A stretch of 64,000 bases of DNA from Triglochin maritima (lineage: Eukaryota > Streptophyta > Magnoliopsida > Alismatales > Juncaginaceae): positions 21,120,501-21,184,500 of the forward strand of contig OY821787.1 in assembly GCA_963682175.1 (NCBI GenBank), given 5' to 3'. Of the stretch, positions 47,157-59,084 are shown piece by piece (within the stretch, counting starts at the first letter, position 1; the number at the start of each line of letters is the position of its first letter). The position numbers and the translations under genes were made by a program. The notes beneath the pieces are model-generated. The model ran no database searches. It saw only the letters and a program-made list of their open reading frames with translations, and had not been told where the DNA came from.

Positions 47157-48525
47157 TGATCATTTTAATACTGCAAGTGCACGACATCAGTGAAGATGCG
47201 ACAAGTATGGGTCAAATCCACAATGAGGTGTGTCGACTCTGGTTCTTCAGAAATCAAGTGGGAAATAAGGGACAAGGGATGGGATTATGCTAACCTAAGC
47301 TACACTAAACTAGAAACTAACAAAGGAGAAAGAACAAAGCACAAGACTACTAAAAGTAAGATAAACAACTAACAAAAGGAAGATGGATATCAGTAAGGAA
47401 AACCCCTAAGGGGTGGAGTGTGTGCACACATGTAATAAGTTGGTGAAGAATGCATTCAATAGGTACAAATGTAAGTAGTGTTTTCATGTATAGAAAGTGT
47501 CTAAAGGTTATGGCAAAACCTATCAATCCAATCACTAACCTAGTTGATTAACATTCACATACACAAGTTGGTTATTTCAGAACCTAAACAAGCATGAGAG
47601 GTGTCTAATAGTTGTGGCAAAACCCATCAAGTGAAGTGCTCTACTCTAAACAAGCAAGAATACATTCACATTTATCAACACATTTCAAAATCAAGCATTC
47701 ATTTCCATTCTTTAATGCATGTATGAACATCATCTCCACCCCCAAAGGGGGATGGAACTACTCACTAATCACTAATCTAACAACCAAATAAACAAAGAAA
47801 GACTAATTATACTACGATAAAGAAAACAAACTAACTAAACATGCAAACATCAAAATAAAGACAATATAAAACTAACAAAACTATGAAGACTTTTTTAATT
47901 TACATGACTCACATTACAAGTGGCATTCTTCTCCACCTTAAGTTTTTTCTCCAAGGCTTTACTCCAAGTAGAGCGAATGCCACCAAGCAATGAGTCAATA
48001 CAAAAGGAGAGGAAAAGTTCTATTTATAGGCATGGAAAAGGGTAACCGGGGACAATCCCCCGATATGGGACTAAATGCATACTATAAATGGACATAAAAC
48101 AACATAAGACATGACCCGACTCAACCATGAAACCTTTCGACCGCCAATTGGCGGTCCAGATAGATTTGATGGAGTCTGCATTTCGGTGGTTGGTTTTTGG
48201 CTTGATTTCTTTATGATTTATGAACCCGATTAGGTTGTTGATGTTTGGGCCCAGATCTCATTGCCAAAATACTCCTCACAATGGTGTGAAGCTTCTTGAT
48301 TTCCTCATTAGTCCTTTTAGTTTTACATCGGGTACTTCTCTGTTGCACCAAAGTCCATGATTCTTGCAACGTAGTCATTTTTCTTGCTTCTAAGTCCTTT
48401 TTTAGTCTTTTCTTCTCAAACTTGTTTATTCCTGAAACATAAACATAAAACTCGTTACGTAGCATTGCTTAGGCTAAAAATAAAGGATATAAGACACAAA
48501 TGAATGGATGAAATGATGCCAATCA
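47157..48525 (-). repeat. Athila 3' LTR, diverged subtype
   Basis: 1369 bp inverted, TGATCATTTTAATACTGCAAGTGCACGAC to GATGCCAATCA in shortened form: starts TGATCATTTT, ends GCCAATCA. Contains an 18-bp CCAATTGG-centred palindrome at 48139-48156. Polypurine tract AATACCCCCACACCTA follows at 48526-48541. Confidence 0.87.
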
Positions 48526-50243
48526 AATACCCCCACACCTAACTTTTTCTAGTCCCGAGCAAAACAAAGAAAGGGAAAAAATGAAAGAAAGGAAAAAGCA
48601 TATGAAAAATAGGGGAATCATAACTCACTTTCGTAGGAATCACGGTTGCACTTAGCACGTGCACCAAGCCGTTAAACCTCCTTGTCGCCAATGAGGAGGA
48701 GTGTTGTCTCCTGAGGGTTTTCAACGGATATACGCACAAAATTCGAACATTGATGCGTTATTCAATCTAGAAACTCAACTCGATGGACTCATTTTTGTTG
48801 ATCATTGGACACGGTAAGCCTACGGGCCTACTCAATATAGATATTAGTCTACACACCTAGCCTAATGAACCATTCGTACAAGTTAATTAAGGACTTAAGT
48901 GGAAGACATGGACAATCTTAACATGCTCAAGTGATACAAAGTGTAAAGTCCATTAAGGTTCTTATTTTCATTACCTTTTTTATTTTTGTTCCTTTTGTTT
49001 CTTTTTTTATAACATTTTTTATACTAGTTGGTCTGTAATTCTCCTAGGATCAGGTTTCGTGCATCATTAACCATGAGGACTTACAGTATCACGTACACCT
49101 TTCCCCACATCTCCACATAGGGCAATCCCTACCACCCGTATAACGCGAGTTTGGTCGGTGCATCTCAAGTCAGATGACTCGAAAGTACTAGGGACAAAGT
49201 CCCCTCAGACCTAATTTCCCGAGTGGTAGGAGCCGTGGAAGATGAGAGAACATCACTTATTTATTTATTTATCTACATGGGAACAAAAGCCCCTACACTT
49301 AATAAATATGTCACAACAAGATTCAAAGAGTCCTTGACTACAACAAACTTCCTTATATTAACAGACATGAATTATTGACTCACTAGGTTCATGGTGGACT
49401 TCTTTAATTGTTTGAGTACTGAAACCCTATGATTACTCGCCCCAAGGGAAAACCGGGGTTCATCCTTACGACTATATAAGACCTAAAGCCGGTATACTAG
49501 ATATCCTAATGCATCATGATCTAGACAATTTTGGGAGTTTTCTTTTTTACTTTTCCTCTAAACAGTTTTGCACATGTTAAACACACGCAAAACCTACAAA
49601 ATATTTTCTTTCGCAAACACATGAAGATTTTAAAGAAATGTGAAAATTTTAAAGCACCAGGCAAAAGGAGACAAGTCACACAAGGATCATGGCAGACAGA
49701 TATATCAATATTAAATGCAACACACTATCATCACCCTAACAATACAAACAAAAGAAAACAAAATAATAAAAGGGAAAAAACTCGACTCCACATCGATACA
49801 AACGTAAAGCACCCCCCCCCCCCCACATTTATTTCATGCGTTGTCCTCTATGAATGTGAGTATGAAACGACATGGATTTATGCATGAGAAAGAAAAGATC
49901 GCACTAACGTGAAGCACAAGGAAAGTGTTATGGTCATGTTGATGGACATAACCCCAAATTCCCAAAAACCTATGACATACTTAAGAAGGGAGACAAATAC
50001 GTCAAACATATGTGGCCTAAATACTCAAGGGTTGGGGCCACAACAACCAATGCTCACTTGTGGAGACTTTTGTGTGTGTGTTTTTTTTCTTTTTGTTTCT
50101 TTTCTAAACAAGATATATACATCAACAAAGATATTCTCATAATAATTTGGTCAAGGAACATCAAACAAGAACATCGAGTCCTGCGGACCAGAGATTTGCA
50201 AAAATGGGCCCACTTCATTTGTACTTTGAGGTGTCATGAGGGG
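48526..50243 (-). other. 3' untranslated region of diverged Athila element
   Basis: Colinear with 16805-18623 but diverged. Contains a 13-C run at 49812-49824, the inverted G-rich tract, next to GCGTTGTCCTCTATGAA, a decayed form of the conserved dyad. No coding region; small plus-strand frames here are not conserved. Confidence 0.8.
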
Positions 50244-50660
50244 TCAAAGGTCAAAGCTGGAAGGCTCGAACTCCTCATGATATTGGTTGGGTGTAGGCAA
50301 CATGAATGAGTGGAGTTGCGTTGCCTCACTAGGGTTTAGTTGCTCGTCGAACAAAACTCTCCAACCAATAGGCGGGTGCATCGAAATGTGTTCCTCAGGC
50401 TCCTTCGAAGGATTTGGCACACCACTTTCACTAAGAATGAGTGTTCTCCCCAAGTCATGCAACAAGGACCACCCAAGCTCCTTTATATTATCAATCATAA
50501 GCTCACTCACAGGTGGGTCCTTGTTGGTGTCAAGATGAAGCACAAAAGGCTCAACGGCCATGGGACGTGGGGTAGAGACACCTTCTGGTATTGGCATATG
50601 CTGAGGTGTGTCCCCCTACTAACAGTCTCAACTGAATCATCTAACAAACACTCCCTTTGT
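50244..50660 (-). pseudogene. Athila post-protease acidic linker region
   Basis: A frame at 50244-50597 and, in another frame upstream, LLDDSVETVSRGTHL correspond to the tail of the chimeric gags at 18.6, 24.5, 33.9 and 38.2 kb: compare PPIGWRVLFDEQLNPSEATQ here with PVG-RVWIDDHNFSSAT in the left units. In Athila polyproteins an acidic, poorly conserved linker joins protease to RT. RT does not follow here. Function is not known beyond that position. Confidence 0.6.
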
Positions 50661-51299
50661 ACATTCATGTTTGATGCCAGTTTACTCTTTTGCATTGCAA
50701 AGATAGGTAATGACTTTTCGCTAGGCAACAAACATTCTCAACGGGTTGCATTGGTGTTAGGGGTGATTGTTGATTTCGTGGTACTTTCTCTAATTTGCAG
50801 ATGAGGTTGAGATTTAAAGGTTGGTCGAAGGGTTCCTGTTGCCTACCAGAGTTGATCACATGAAACTCGGCACTCATTTTACCGAATGAGAGCTTCATGA
50901 GACCATTTCTACAATTAATTAAGGAATTAGAGGATGCCAGAAATGGTCTACCCAAAATCAAAGGTATTTGAGAGTGGGTGTGCACAACAGGGTTGTTTCA
51001 AGGACAACAAAATCTATCAGAAATATTAAATCTTCAACTTTGATGAACACATTCTCGATAATCCCCTTTGGGACACGAATTGATCTATCCACCAATTGGA
51101 TGGTGATGTTAGGTGATTTCAATTCTCCCAACTTCAACTGTTGATAAACAGAAAATCGGAGGAGGTTGACCATTGATCCTAAATCAAGCAATACATTACT
51201 CATGCTAGTGTCTCCAATCATACAATGAATAGTAGGACACCCAGGGTCCTTGTACTTTGTGTATGTGGGATTGGACAAAAGTGAGCTTACACTTGCAGC
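50661..51299 (-). pseudogene. Athila aspartic protease, broken
   Basis: Two overlapping frames. The upstream one (51278-50958) has GCPTIHCMIGD then LLDLGSMVNLL with D-L-G at about 51177-51185. The second (50985-50665) has the flap-side motif IPLILGRPFL. Athila-clade proteases use DLGA-type motifs in place of DTG; here it is DLGS. A frameshift near 50970 separates the two halves, so no active enzyme is made. It would process the polyprotein. Confidence 0.85.
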
Positions 51300-52040
51300 T
51301 TAGAATGCTTTCTTAGGAACATTGGTCTTCCTCTTGGTTGTGTAGAGATCTTTTAACACTTTGGAATATTGATGTATTTGTTGGATGACATCCAACAAGG
51401 GGATGTTAACCTTCACTTGCTTAAAGACCACCAATATCTTATGAATTGTGTCACTCTGCGTTTTGGTTAACCTACTAGGATAGGGAGCTTTTGGCAGGTA
51501 GGTTTTCTGGGGTGCCTGAGTAGGAGGCATTGTTGTATTACCCTCACCCTCAGCCACTTCTTCACCATCATTCCCACTGAGGGACTGCACAGATGGTGGT
51601 GGTGGCAAGGAAATGTCATTGTGAACCTGCTTTCCATTCCTTAAGGTTACAATGGCATTGACATGGTGAATAGGTTCCTCCACATGGTTCATTTGCCGCC
51701 CCCAAGGTACCAAACTATCATATTGCATGTGTTGTTGCTGGTACATGTGGGGTTAGCCTCAGGCTGGCTTGGCAGAGTCCCTCTCTCTGTTTCATGTACA
51801 GACTGAGCCAGTTGGCCCATCTGAAGCTCTAGAGATTTGATGGTCTGCTGATTTGAAGTGACAACTTGACTTGTGGATGACAACTTTTTTATTGAGTTCT
51901 CGAGTCCACAAGTCAAGGTCACAAGCGAATTGAATCGGGTTTCCATAATGTTGGAATTTGGGAAACCCGATTGATTGGTGATTTGAGCTTGGGGTGGCTG
52001 ATACGATGGTGCATGGATGGGAGGTTGGTGTGGTTAGGTG
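51300..52040 (-). pseudogene. gag: Athila gag, C-terminal part
   Basis: Segments from the N side: QPPIHAPSYQPPQAQ and METRFNSLVTL, then NQQTIKSLELQMGQLAQSV, a helical stretch typical of Athila gag before the LPSQPE motif (here TLPSQPEANP). Another frame continues TLRNGKQVHND, then APYPSRLTKTQSDTIHKILVVFKQVKVNIPLLD, the conserved Athila gag C-terminal block. A frameshift near 51745 joins the two. The zinc-knuckle N-terminal part is missing at the CACTA joint. It forms the particle shell in the family. Confidence 0.85.
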
Positions 52041-52179
52041 GTCGAGAGAAGCTTGAATAAGTTACAACATGAAGTAGTTGTTACAATATGTCAGTTGGAT
52101 ATGTACTTCCCCCATCTTTTTGAACTCATGGTGCATTTCGTGGTTCATCTAGACTGAGAAATTAAATAGCTGGACCAGT

Positions 52180-53190
52180 ATTTCTGAGGTGGATGTATCT
52201 TTTCGAGTGGTACATGGGTGGGTTGAAGTGTTATTGTAACAATCGACGAAGGCCCAATGCCAACATTGTTGAATGCTACATAGCTCGGGAGGTTATTGAG
52301 TTTTGTAAGGAGTACCTAACTCATAGAAAAAGTGTTGGACATTCTCAAAATCTTCACGAAGACAGGGTTGGAGGTAAAGGTACACCTGGGGCAACGTTGA
52401 TAAGTTCAGACGGGTTTAAGGCGTATTTATATGTGATGTCTAATTTTGACGAAGTTCAGCCTGTTCTGGAAGAGCACATGTTCCCATTGAAGGAAAATTA
52501 TCATTCATGGAATGATCAACAAAGAGTTAAATGCTCACAATAAAATATTCATTGATTGGTTCAGGAAAATGGTGTACAACTATAATATTTTTGAGACATT
52601 GAAGTGGATGGCCTATAAGCCAAATCCTATTGTCACATCTTATAGTAGTTACGTTGTCAATGGATACTCCTTCTACACCAAAATGGAAGACGACGAAAGC
52701 ACAATACAAAATAACAAGATCAGTTTAGTTGATCAAGCTTTGTATATCTCTAGTTTGAAAGATAAAAATACTATATATTCAGAGATGTCATACTACGGTC
52801 AAATTGAAGATATTTGAAATTCACCGAATTCAATGAGGAAGTATTTAAATGAAAGTAGGTGGGCAACATCAATGGCCTTCGGGTGGATGAGTTGGGATTT
52901 ACCTTCGTGAACATTAACAAATTAGGATTGCAGGAAGATTTTATATTTTGGCATCTCAAGCAAAACAATTTTTTTATGCAGCATACCCCTGTCATAATCA
53001 TTGGTCAGTTGTTTTAGAAGGAAATGATAGATTATTTCTCAAGAAGATGTGAATGATTTGACGAAATTCCCCCATTTTCAACACAAGTGCCTGAATTGAA
53101 GTTAGTCGATGATGATAGAAATGCTGATAAATTACTTATTTGGGAGGATCATGTTGAACGAATATGAACCGACATGCCGGCCCTATAAAA
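52180..53190 (+). pseudogene. CACTA (En/Spm) TNP2-type transposase, C-terminal fragment
   Basis: Frame 52193-52543 reads MYLFEWYMGGLK ... NANIVECYIAREVIEFC, matching the MYPFERYM/ARPEGSIAE region (DUF4218) of plant CACTA transposases. The overlapping frame 52512-52817 reads NAHNKIFIDWF, LKWMAYKPNPIVTSYSSYVVNGYSFYT, and ISEMSYYGQIED-type sequence. A further frame near 52945-53030 reads ASQAKQFFYAAYPCHNHWSVVLEG, the DUF4216 end (family: ASQAKQVFYV ... WHVVL). At least two frameshifts; the catalytic N-terminal part is missing. TNP2 cuts the element ends. The left edge abuts Athila gag. Confidence 0.85.
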
Positions 53191-54540
53191 TTTAATGGAC
53201 ATACATTAGTTTGAAGGACAAATTCGTGCTTTAAATCTAATGAAACGAAACGTCACAAAAAATCTAGGAAATAGAAACTTGCACCAAAGGCAAATAAAAC
53301 CGACATATCACGTGAGGACATCTTAATGTGATTGGACGTGACCTTTCAGTACAACCTTATGGGCTCTATAAATTTGTCCTGTCGTTGGTCATATTTTGTT
53401 ATTCCCATGCCTTCTTACTCCCACATCCAGTACCATTTTAGTTTGTTTCCATCACGAACAAATGCCTTCCAACACTACAATGATCACTACTCCAGCAATG
53501 ATGAGGATTAGATAATCAGAGGACCCCGTGTAGACATAATCCACCAAGTGTGGCTGAGAAGCCAGTAGACTACGGAGCGTAATCATATTATCTGGTGCAT
53601 TTGCCAGCGACATAGCATTGGAGCACTCATTTCCAATGGATCTGGGGGTAATTTGATTTGCTAGAAAGCCCTTTTGACATTAGATTGGGTTGGTAGAAAA
53701 ACCTTTTGACGTTAATTAGATATGTTTGCTGGAACAGGTTAAAAAGCATATTTAAGAACTTTGTCATGCAAACAAATCCTCTGAGCCCATTCGGATGAAG
53801 ACAATCAACACCTGGGCTACTGGACATAGAGTACAATCATGTTCTTTTGCACCAATTGTTGTTGTCGTTTTTCTGTGTTTCGTAACAGTTGTTGTCGTCA
53901 TCTTTCTATTTTTGTTTTCGAGTGTATGTAACCTGAAGATATAAATTAATTAGAATTGTACTTTTGGAATGTTATTTGTTTCGTCTGCTCTGAGATGTTT
54001 ATCAACCCAACTTTCATTTGGGTCGCACTAACTTGGTGGGATCTTAATTTCAAGAATGAAGATAATTGGATTAAATAGAATTAAGTAGTCACAAAAGAAT
54101 ATCCATTGAATTTCTGTGATTCAAGTAAAAATTGTCGTCAAAAATCCAAATGAAATGTGATCTTACGTCCAAATTTTTCTTGTGTTTGTGTCATCCATTT
54201 AAAAGCGAAATAATTTCCCTCAATTTCCCTCTACCATCAATAATTACAAAAACAAATTAACAAAAACACTAAATCATAATTGAAAAATTAATTTATACGA
54301 GTTTCTTAAAAATCGACGACAATAAGATACAAAATTATACCATAAAACTATATAACAAAAATTAACCATAAGAATAGATTTTGTTAGATTAAATTTCTAA
54401 AATAAGGTTTTAATCATTTCTAACAACTTTTTTTTGAAATTTGAAAATGAAAAAAAATTGTATCAATTTTTTGTAATAATTCAAACATACAATTATATAA
54501 ATGATTATATATAAATTTATTTAGTTATTGGTAAAATGTG
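53191..54540. other. Non-coding CACTA-associated sequence
   Basis: No conserved frame. A TATA-like CTATAAATTTG at 53352-53362 precedes a short ATG frame (about 53462) that stops after 16 codons. The rest is strongly AT-rich from 53930 to 54540. Confidence 0.6.
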
Positions 54541-54544
54541 AGAA

Positions 54545-54720
54545 ATGAGTTGGAAGAAAGAACCGTTGTTTCGACAGCAGAATCTTTTTATAAAGAGCAT
54601 GCTTGAAATGATGAAAGAGAATGAGATTGCGGGATACTCAACTGCTCTCACTGTCAAAAAACTTAGCATATCTTTCTTTGGTTTCATTATGGCAGGACAC
54701 AACACAACCTTTCATTATAT
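54545..54720 (+). pseudogene. Possible cytochrome P450 I-helix gene fragment
   Basis: Short frame with MLEMMKENEIAG ... LTVKKL, then nine residues and AGHNTT at 54692-54709. Plant clan-72 P450s read roughly ML..SKENE.G ... LT..KLIDECKTFFFAGHETT, with the same nine-residue spacing between KL and AGH. The I-helix consensus is [AG]GX[DE]T[TS]; here Asn replaces the acidic residue. No heme-binding FXXGXRXC region follows. If correct, this is a captured piece of one exon, not a gene. The similarity is short and read by eye. Confidence 0.35.
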
Positions 54721-54728
54721 TTACATAG

Positions 54729-56128
54729 TTTGTAGTGTGTTCCATACTTCCATTCATAGTTCATCTCGGGCAATGAGGGATTTGTCATGTGTACATGGTA
54801 AAGGATGTGCGTCATGAGAATCTTAACCACGACACTTGTCACCCGCGGGAAAGATGTGTGTCCCGCATGGGACAAATGTGTGTCATGCATTAGAAAGTGG
54901 AACACAATCTATCGTGCATCAAAAACCGTATTTTTAAATAATAAAATAAAAAATGCAATTGATGACCTGGATGGTGATGTGAAACGGTCGATTGTACCAT
55001 TTTCGCTCCATCGAAAAGTGCTACATGGATGACCACACACATCTCGGCCTCTAAAATCCCTCATTAAGCAACACACTCGTTCTTTAAAGGGCAGACTTGA
55101 ATCTTAAAGGACAAACTTGGGGTTTAAAAATGAGCAACATATTATACCCAAGTAGGGCTGTAAACGTGGTAGGTAATACCCGTATACCCGAGAAAGTAGA
55201 TCGCATGTCGGCCATTACCATATAGTCTGACATGGTATGCATCATTATTAAGGAACAAATTCGTAGTCATAATGACAAAGACATCAAATCGAACTACTCT
55301 CTCCAATGTTATACGTTTATGACAATAGTCACAGGAGACAACCTTTATTACACGGCCTACAAAATCATAGGTTGTAGTGTGTTCGATATATATATCTTGT
55401 AATTACACCCTAGACGGCTAGAAAGGACATCTCACGTCGGTCATTATCATAGTGCAACATGGTATGCGTCCTGTTAAGGAACAAAATGTAGGCATAATGA
55501 AATGGTAATGCCGGCGATGAGTGACCTATTTTTAAGACATAGTTAGAGGTCATTTATTGGGAGTCGTGATTAAAAGATAACCTTTCATTACAATGTCTAT
55601 AAGGGTTCAGTCGTGATAAAAAGATGTATGTCATAAGAATTGCATCTATTCCAGCCTTGTCATTTTTTCTTAATTTTTAATCCTTATCTCAAACAATTGA
55701 ATTTGGTGTTTAAGTAATATGAAGTAAGGAAATGAGAATCCTATAGAGTGTCACTTTCAAAGTTCAAAACTTATTTAGTATCCCTAAGTGATAAGTTAAG
55801 TCAAATGAATTTTTTTCTTCAGTAATAGTCAATTTATTGATACTTTCTATGACAAATTATTATGTTCCTAATCTGTCACAGTAAGTATTTTATGACGAAG
55901 AAACAATTTATGATTATTCAGAAACACAATGTCGCAATAAATTCTAATAAAAAGGACTTCTCACGATGAAAAGCACAACTCCTAATATGATGATACATGT
56001 TTTGCCAACTTATTCCATTGGGAGTCGTTACGAAAGGAGACAACCTATCTGTTAATGGTATGCGAAGAGACTCAACCTTCCATTCCTTCTGTAAAATCGT
56101 CGGTTGTAGTGTATTCCATTCATACTTG
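54729..56128. repeat. CACTA-type termini, inverted GGTTGTAGTG motifs
   Basis: GGTTGTAGTG at 55372-55381 and 56101-56110 and a variant GTTTGTAGTG at 54729-54738 are reverse complements of CACTACAACC at 58591. Around them lie CGCATGTCGGCCATTA and CTCACGTCGGTCATTA stretches (55190-55450) like CACTA subterminal repeats. The site at 55381 could be the right end of the transposase-bearing element, but the motif extends beyond the presumed end in two copies, so exact borders are unsure. Confidence 0.5.
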
Positions 56129-58229
56129 CTAAACCTTTGGTGTAATCTGTCATTCCACCCCCCGGCAAACCACTTCATGAAATGGGCTCCAGCAATGTGC
56201 AGCAAGACCCCACTCTCTCACACCACATGTCCACATTCTTTTGTGGTTTATTGGTGAAGCGCGACCGCGTGGGGACGTCGTAGGCCCGTGGTCGTTGGTT
56301 TTTTGCCTACCCCACTCCTCCAAATAAGTTGGTAATTTTTGTGGCTTCTTCATAAGAACTTTTTTATATTTTTGTTCATCCTAACATTTCATTTATTTTG
56401 GTTTAATTTTTTGTTGGGGCTCCCTCGTTGTGTCTTTTTTTGTTTACGAAGACCCAATGACTTTGCCCCGCTTAATTTTTCAATGTTTTGACAACATGCA
56501 ACTCCGCATGGATGACCTGGACGGACTTCTGGAGCGGTTGGTATCATTGGAGGAGGATGTCATCCAGCTTTCAGGCTCTCGACACCGCCCTTAAATCGGT
56601 GATTTTCTAGAGGTCGACTATTGTAATTGTGTGGTTGTTTGCATGCATGAGAGACCGACTGGAGGTGTCTCCAGACCAGGCCGCACTCCTGGCACCGCAG
56701 TCCAGCGCACCAATGCAGCTTCCAACTTGGTGGTCATCTTGAAGAGGTAGTCCCTAAGAGAACCAACTTCCCATATGGAGGTCATCATTGAGAAGGAGTT
56801 GGCAAAAGTTCAAGGCTCCCAAGTTGGTTCAACAGATCCGGAAGCACCTAACCACAACTCCACCCTAGCAAGTTGGTGGTCAACTGATCTTGATGCACCT
56901 TCCAATAGCTCCAGTCTCCCAAGTTGATGATCAGTTTATCCTAGTGCAGATATTGATCAATTGATGCATTGAGTTTGAATGTTACGAAGAGTTGCCTCAC
57001 ATCTCTCTGTTGGTTAATTGCTGATTGAGTGTGGTTACTTAATCTAATGGTGTGCATAGAGTTACGCAGAGTGCAAGAATGCCCAGTGCACAATGTAATG
57101 TTGCCTACCATTTATCTTTAATAGTGATCCATGTTATTAAATTTGCAACCTTATTGTGTGTTTTTGGAATGTACAATGCATAGTTACTTGTTACAAGTTA
57201 CGAGGTACAATTTAATTTTTGGAAGCAGCTATTGTTGTTTACATGCGAAAATCAGAAAATCAACCACTAAGACCTATGTAATTAACCATAATTTCTAGGT
57301 AGAAAAAATAACATCAACCCACATTAATGTAACAAACCCAAGTATTTACATAAGATGGCTGTTCAAATAAAGTTGTGATGCGTAAAAAACAGGATTAACT
57401 AAACTGAGTTTTTGGACAAATTTGATATCCATGAAAACTATCATTATGCAGTTAAATTTACGATTGGAAATGAAATGATTGATACTTGAGACCAATGTAC
57501 AAGGAGACGGCTAAAAGGACATATTTAATTTTAAAAGACAAATTTGACTTTCAAAGGACTTATACGTGGTCTATAGAACAGACTCGTCCTTCAAAGGGCA
57601 GGCTTGTGGTTTAAAGGGAACTTTCGAGTATCCAAGGAGAAACTTTAAATGTTTTGTTTCTTAATAGCACGTTGGAAATTTGGTTAAATCCAACGTGATA
57701 TATCCTTTTTATTTGTAAGAACAAAAATATTCAATACTTTTCTTGTTTTTATGTGATATGAAGAAGTTGTTGAATGTTTGGTTGTCCAGAAGTTAATACT
57801 TCTAGATGTGATATGACATTTTAATTGGATTTCTTGTATATTTATATTGTTATATATGTTATGTAATATTAAATTTCCATACAACCAAAAATATAATTCA
57901 GATTATTACAAATCATAGTTGGATAGTAACAAAATAAAGAGTATTACTTGGGATTCACAAAACATATCAGAGATCTATTTATAATACGCAAAACTATTAT
58001 ATTGATAGGAACAAATGCCAAACATATCAGAGAACAACATATATATATATTACACCCACAAAAACACAAACACACACAAAAAATTATAAATATCTTCCAA
58101 GTCAATTGGAAGAGAGTGATCCACTCAGATGTCGCCTGCAAGCCCAAAAGATGGGTTTTTTATATCTTGGGTCTGACTCAACTTCACAACCCTCCAGAGA
58201 AGCTTCCACATCCGTAGGTTGTTAAGCGC
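56129..58229. other. Non-coding sequence between CACTA remnants
   Basis: No conserved domain found on either strand. Short frames near 56000-56350 and 57684-58217 show no recognisable motif. A stretch near 56500-56590 (DDLDGLLERLVSLEEDVIQL) could be a coiled-coil remnant but is too short to assign. Confidence 0.55.
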
Positions 58230-58453
58230 TCTTCAGATTTCTATACCGGTGGTACCAGTGTTCCATCGTCCTATACGAAGTACCAATAATAATGGGTTGG
58301 CTCCGAGGAGCCACAGACATAGAACTTTTTGCTAAGTTTGTTCGGAGTGTTGGACCACAACTTCATTGCCTTGAAACCGCATGTACAAGTGCAATAGGGT
58401 AGACATGAAACTCCCAATATTTCAACGAGGGGATAGCCTCCATATTGATGCAC
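58230..58453 (-). pseudogene. Possible GRF-type zinc-finger fragment
   Basis: Frame reads CTCGFKAMKLWSNTPNKLSK, then KFYVCGSSEPTHYYWYF, resembling plant GRF zinc fingers (CXCG ... T ... NPGRRFYXC ... C.FF.W) that are often found near transposons. The first three Cys and the FYVC block are present; the last Cys is replaced (HYYWYF). A stop follows the motif, then DDG. Weak but patterned match. Confidence 0.35.
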
Positions 58454-58572
58454 CAGTTATGTACTCATCTTCATACCTAGAGTAGTAGTTGTTGAAATAG
58501 TGTTGGAACGCCATTATTTTTGGTGGATCGAATACCCAATTGTACCTATGAATGCAATGGGGTTTAGAATTT

Positions 58573-59070
58573 AGGAACTATGAATGGAATACACTACAAC
58601 CTTTGATTTGGTAGATGTTGTAATGAAAGGACATAACAAGTCTGTTATTTAATAGAAACTGACGTGGAATTTCACAATAAATATTCAAAAAAAGACATAA
58701 CACATTACGTATTTTTTTGAAACCGATGTGGACTTTCACAAAAAATCAAGAAATGAAAAACCCATGTCGGTCTTGTTTGCCAACAAACCGACGTGGTATA
58801 TTCTATTATTTGCTTTTTCGAAATTCTTTTTTAATAATAGGACAAATCATTTCGGCCTTTTGTTTCAATCGACATGGTGTGCCTACAGACCATGTCTGTC
58901 ACTTGCCAAGAAATTGATGGGGTATGGCCTATTATTGAATTTTTTCCAAGTTTCTTGTCTTAATAATAGGACATCCACATGGTCGTCTAGGTGTGGCTGA
59001 CATGGTATGTTGTAAATACCACGTCGGTGTTATTAGTAAAAACCGACGTGGTTGACCTACCTACCATGTT
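58573..59070. repeat. CACTA 5' terminus with subterminal ACCGACGTGG repeats
   Basis: CACTACAACC at 58591-58600, in a 28-bp block that is the reverse complement of 56101-56128. To its right the motif A(C/T)CGA(C/T)GTGG recurs in both orientations: ACTGACGTGG, ACCGATGTGG, CCATGTCGGT, ACCGACGTGG, CCACGTCGGT, ACCGACGTGG again. CACTA elements carry such subterminal arrays as transposase-binding sites. Truncated on the right by the LTR at 59085. Confidence 0.65.
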
Positions 59071-59084
59071 GGCATGTTGGACGA

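Larger units (their letters stand above)
47157..52040 (-). mobile_element. Athila element with gag and protease but no RT or integrase
   Basis: Minus strand: gag fragment, protease, acidic linker, 3' untranslated region, polypurine tract, 3' LTR. RT, RNase H and integrase are missing between linker and 3' region. The 5' half is replaced by CACTA sequence at about 52050-52180. More diverged from the other copies than they are from each other, and the only copy here that retains protease. Confidence 0.85.

Noticed and set aside
49812..49824. C13 homopolymer as a separate element
   Set aside because: It is the inverted G-rich tract of the Athila 3' region, extended by slippage.
53340..53520. 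Host gene with TATA box and ATG
   Set aside because: The frame stops after 16 codons and no downstream exon could be recognised.
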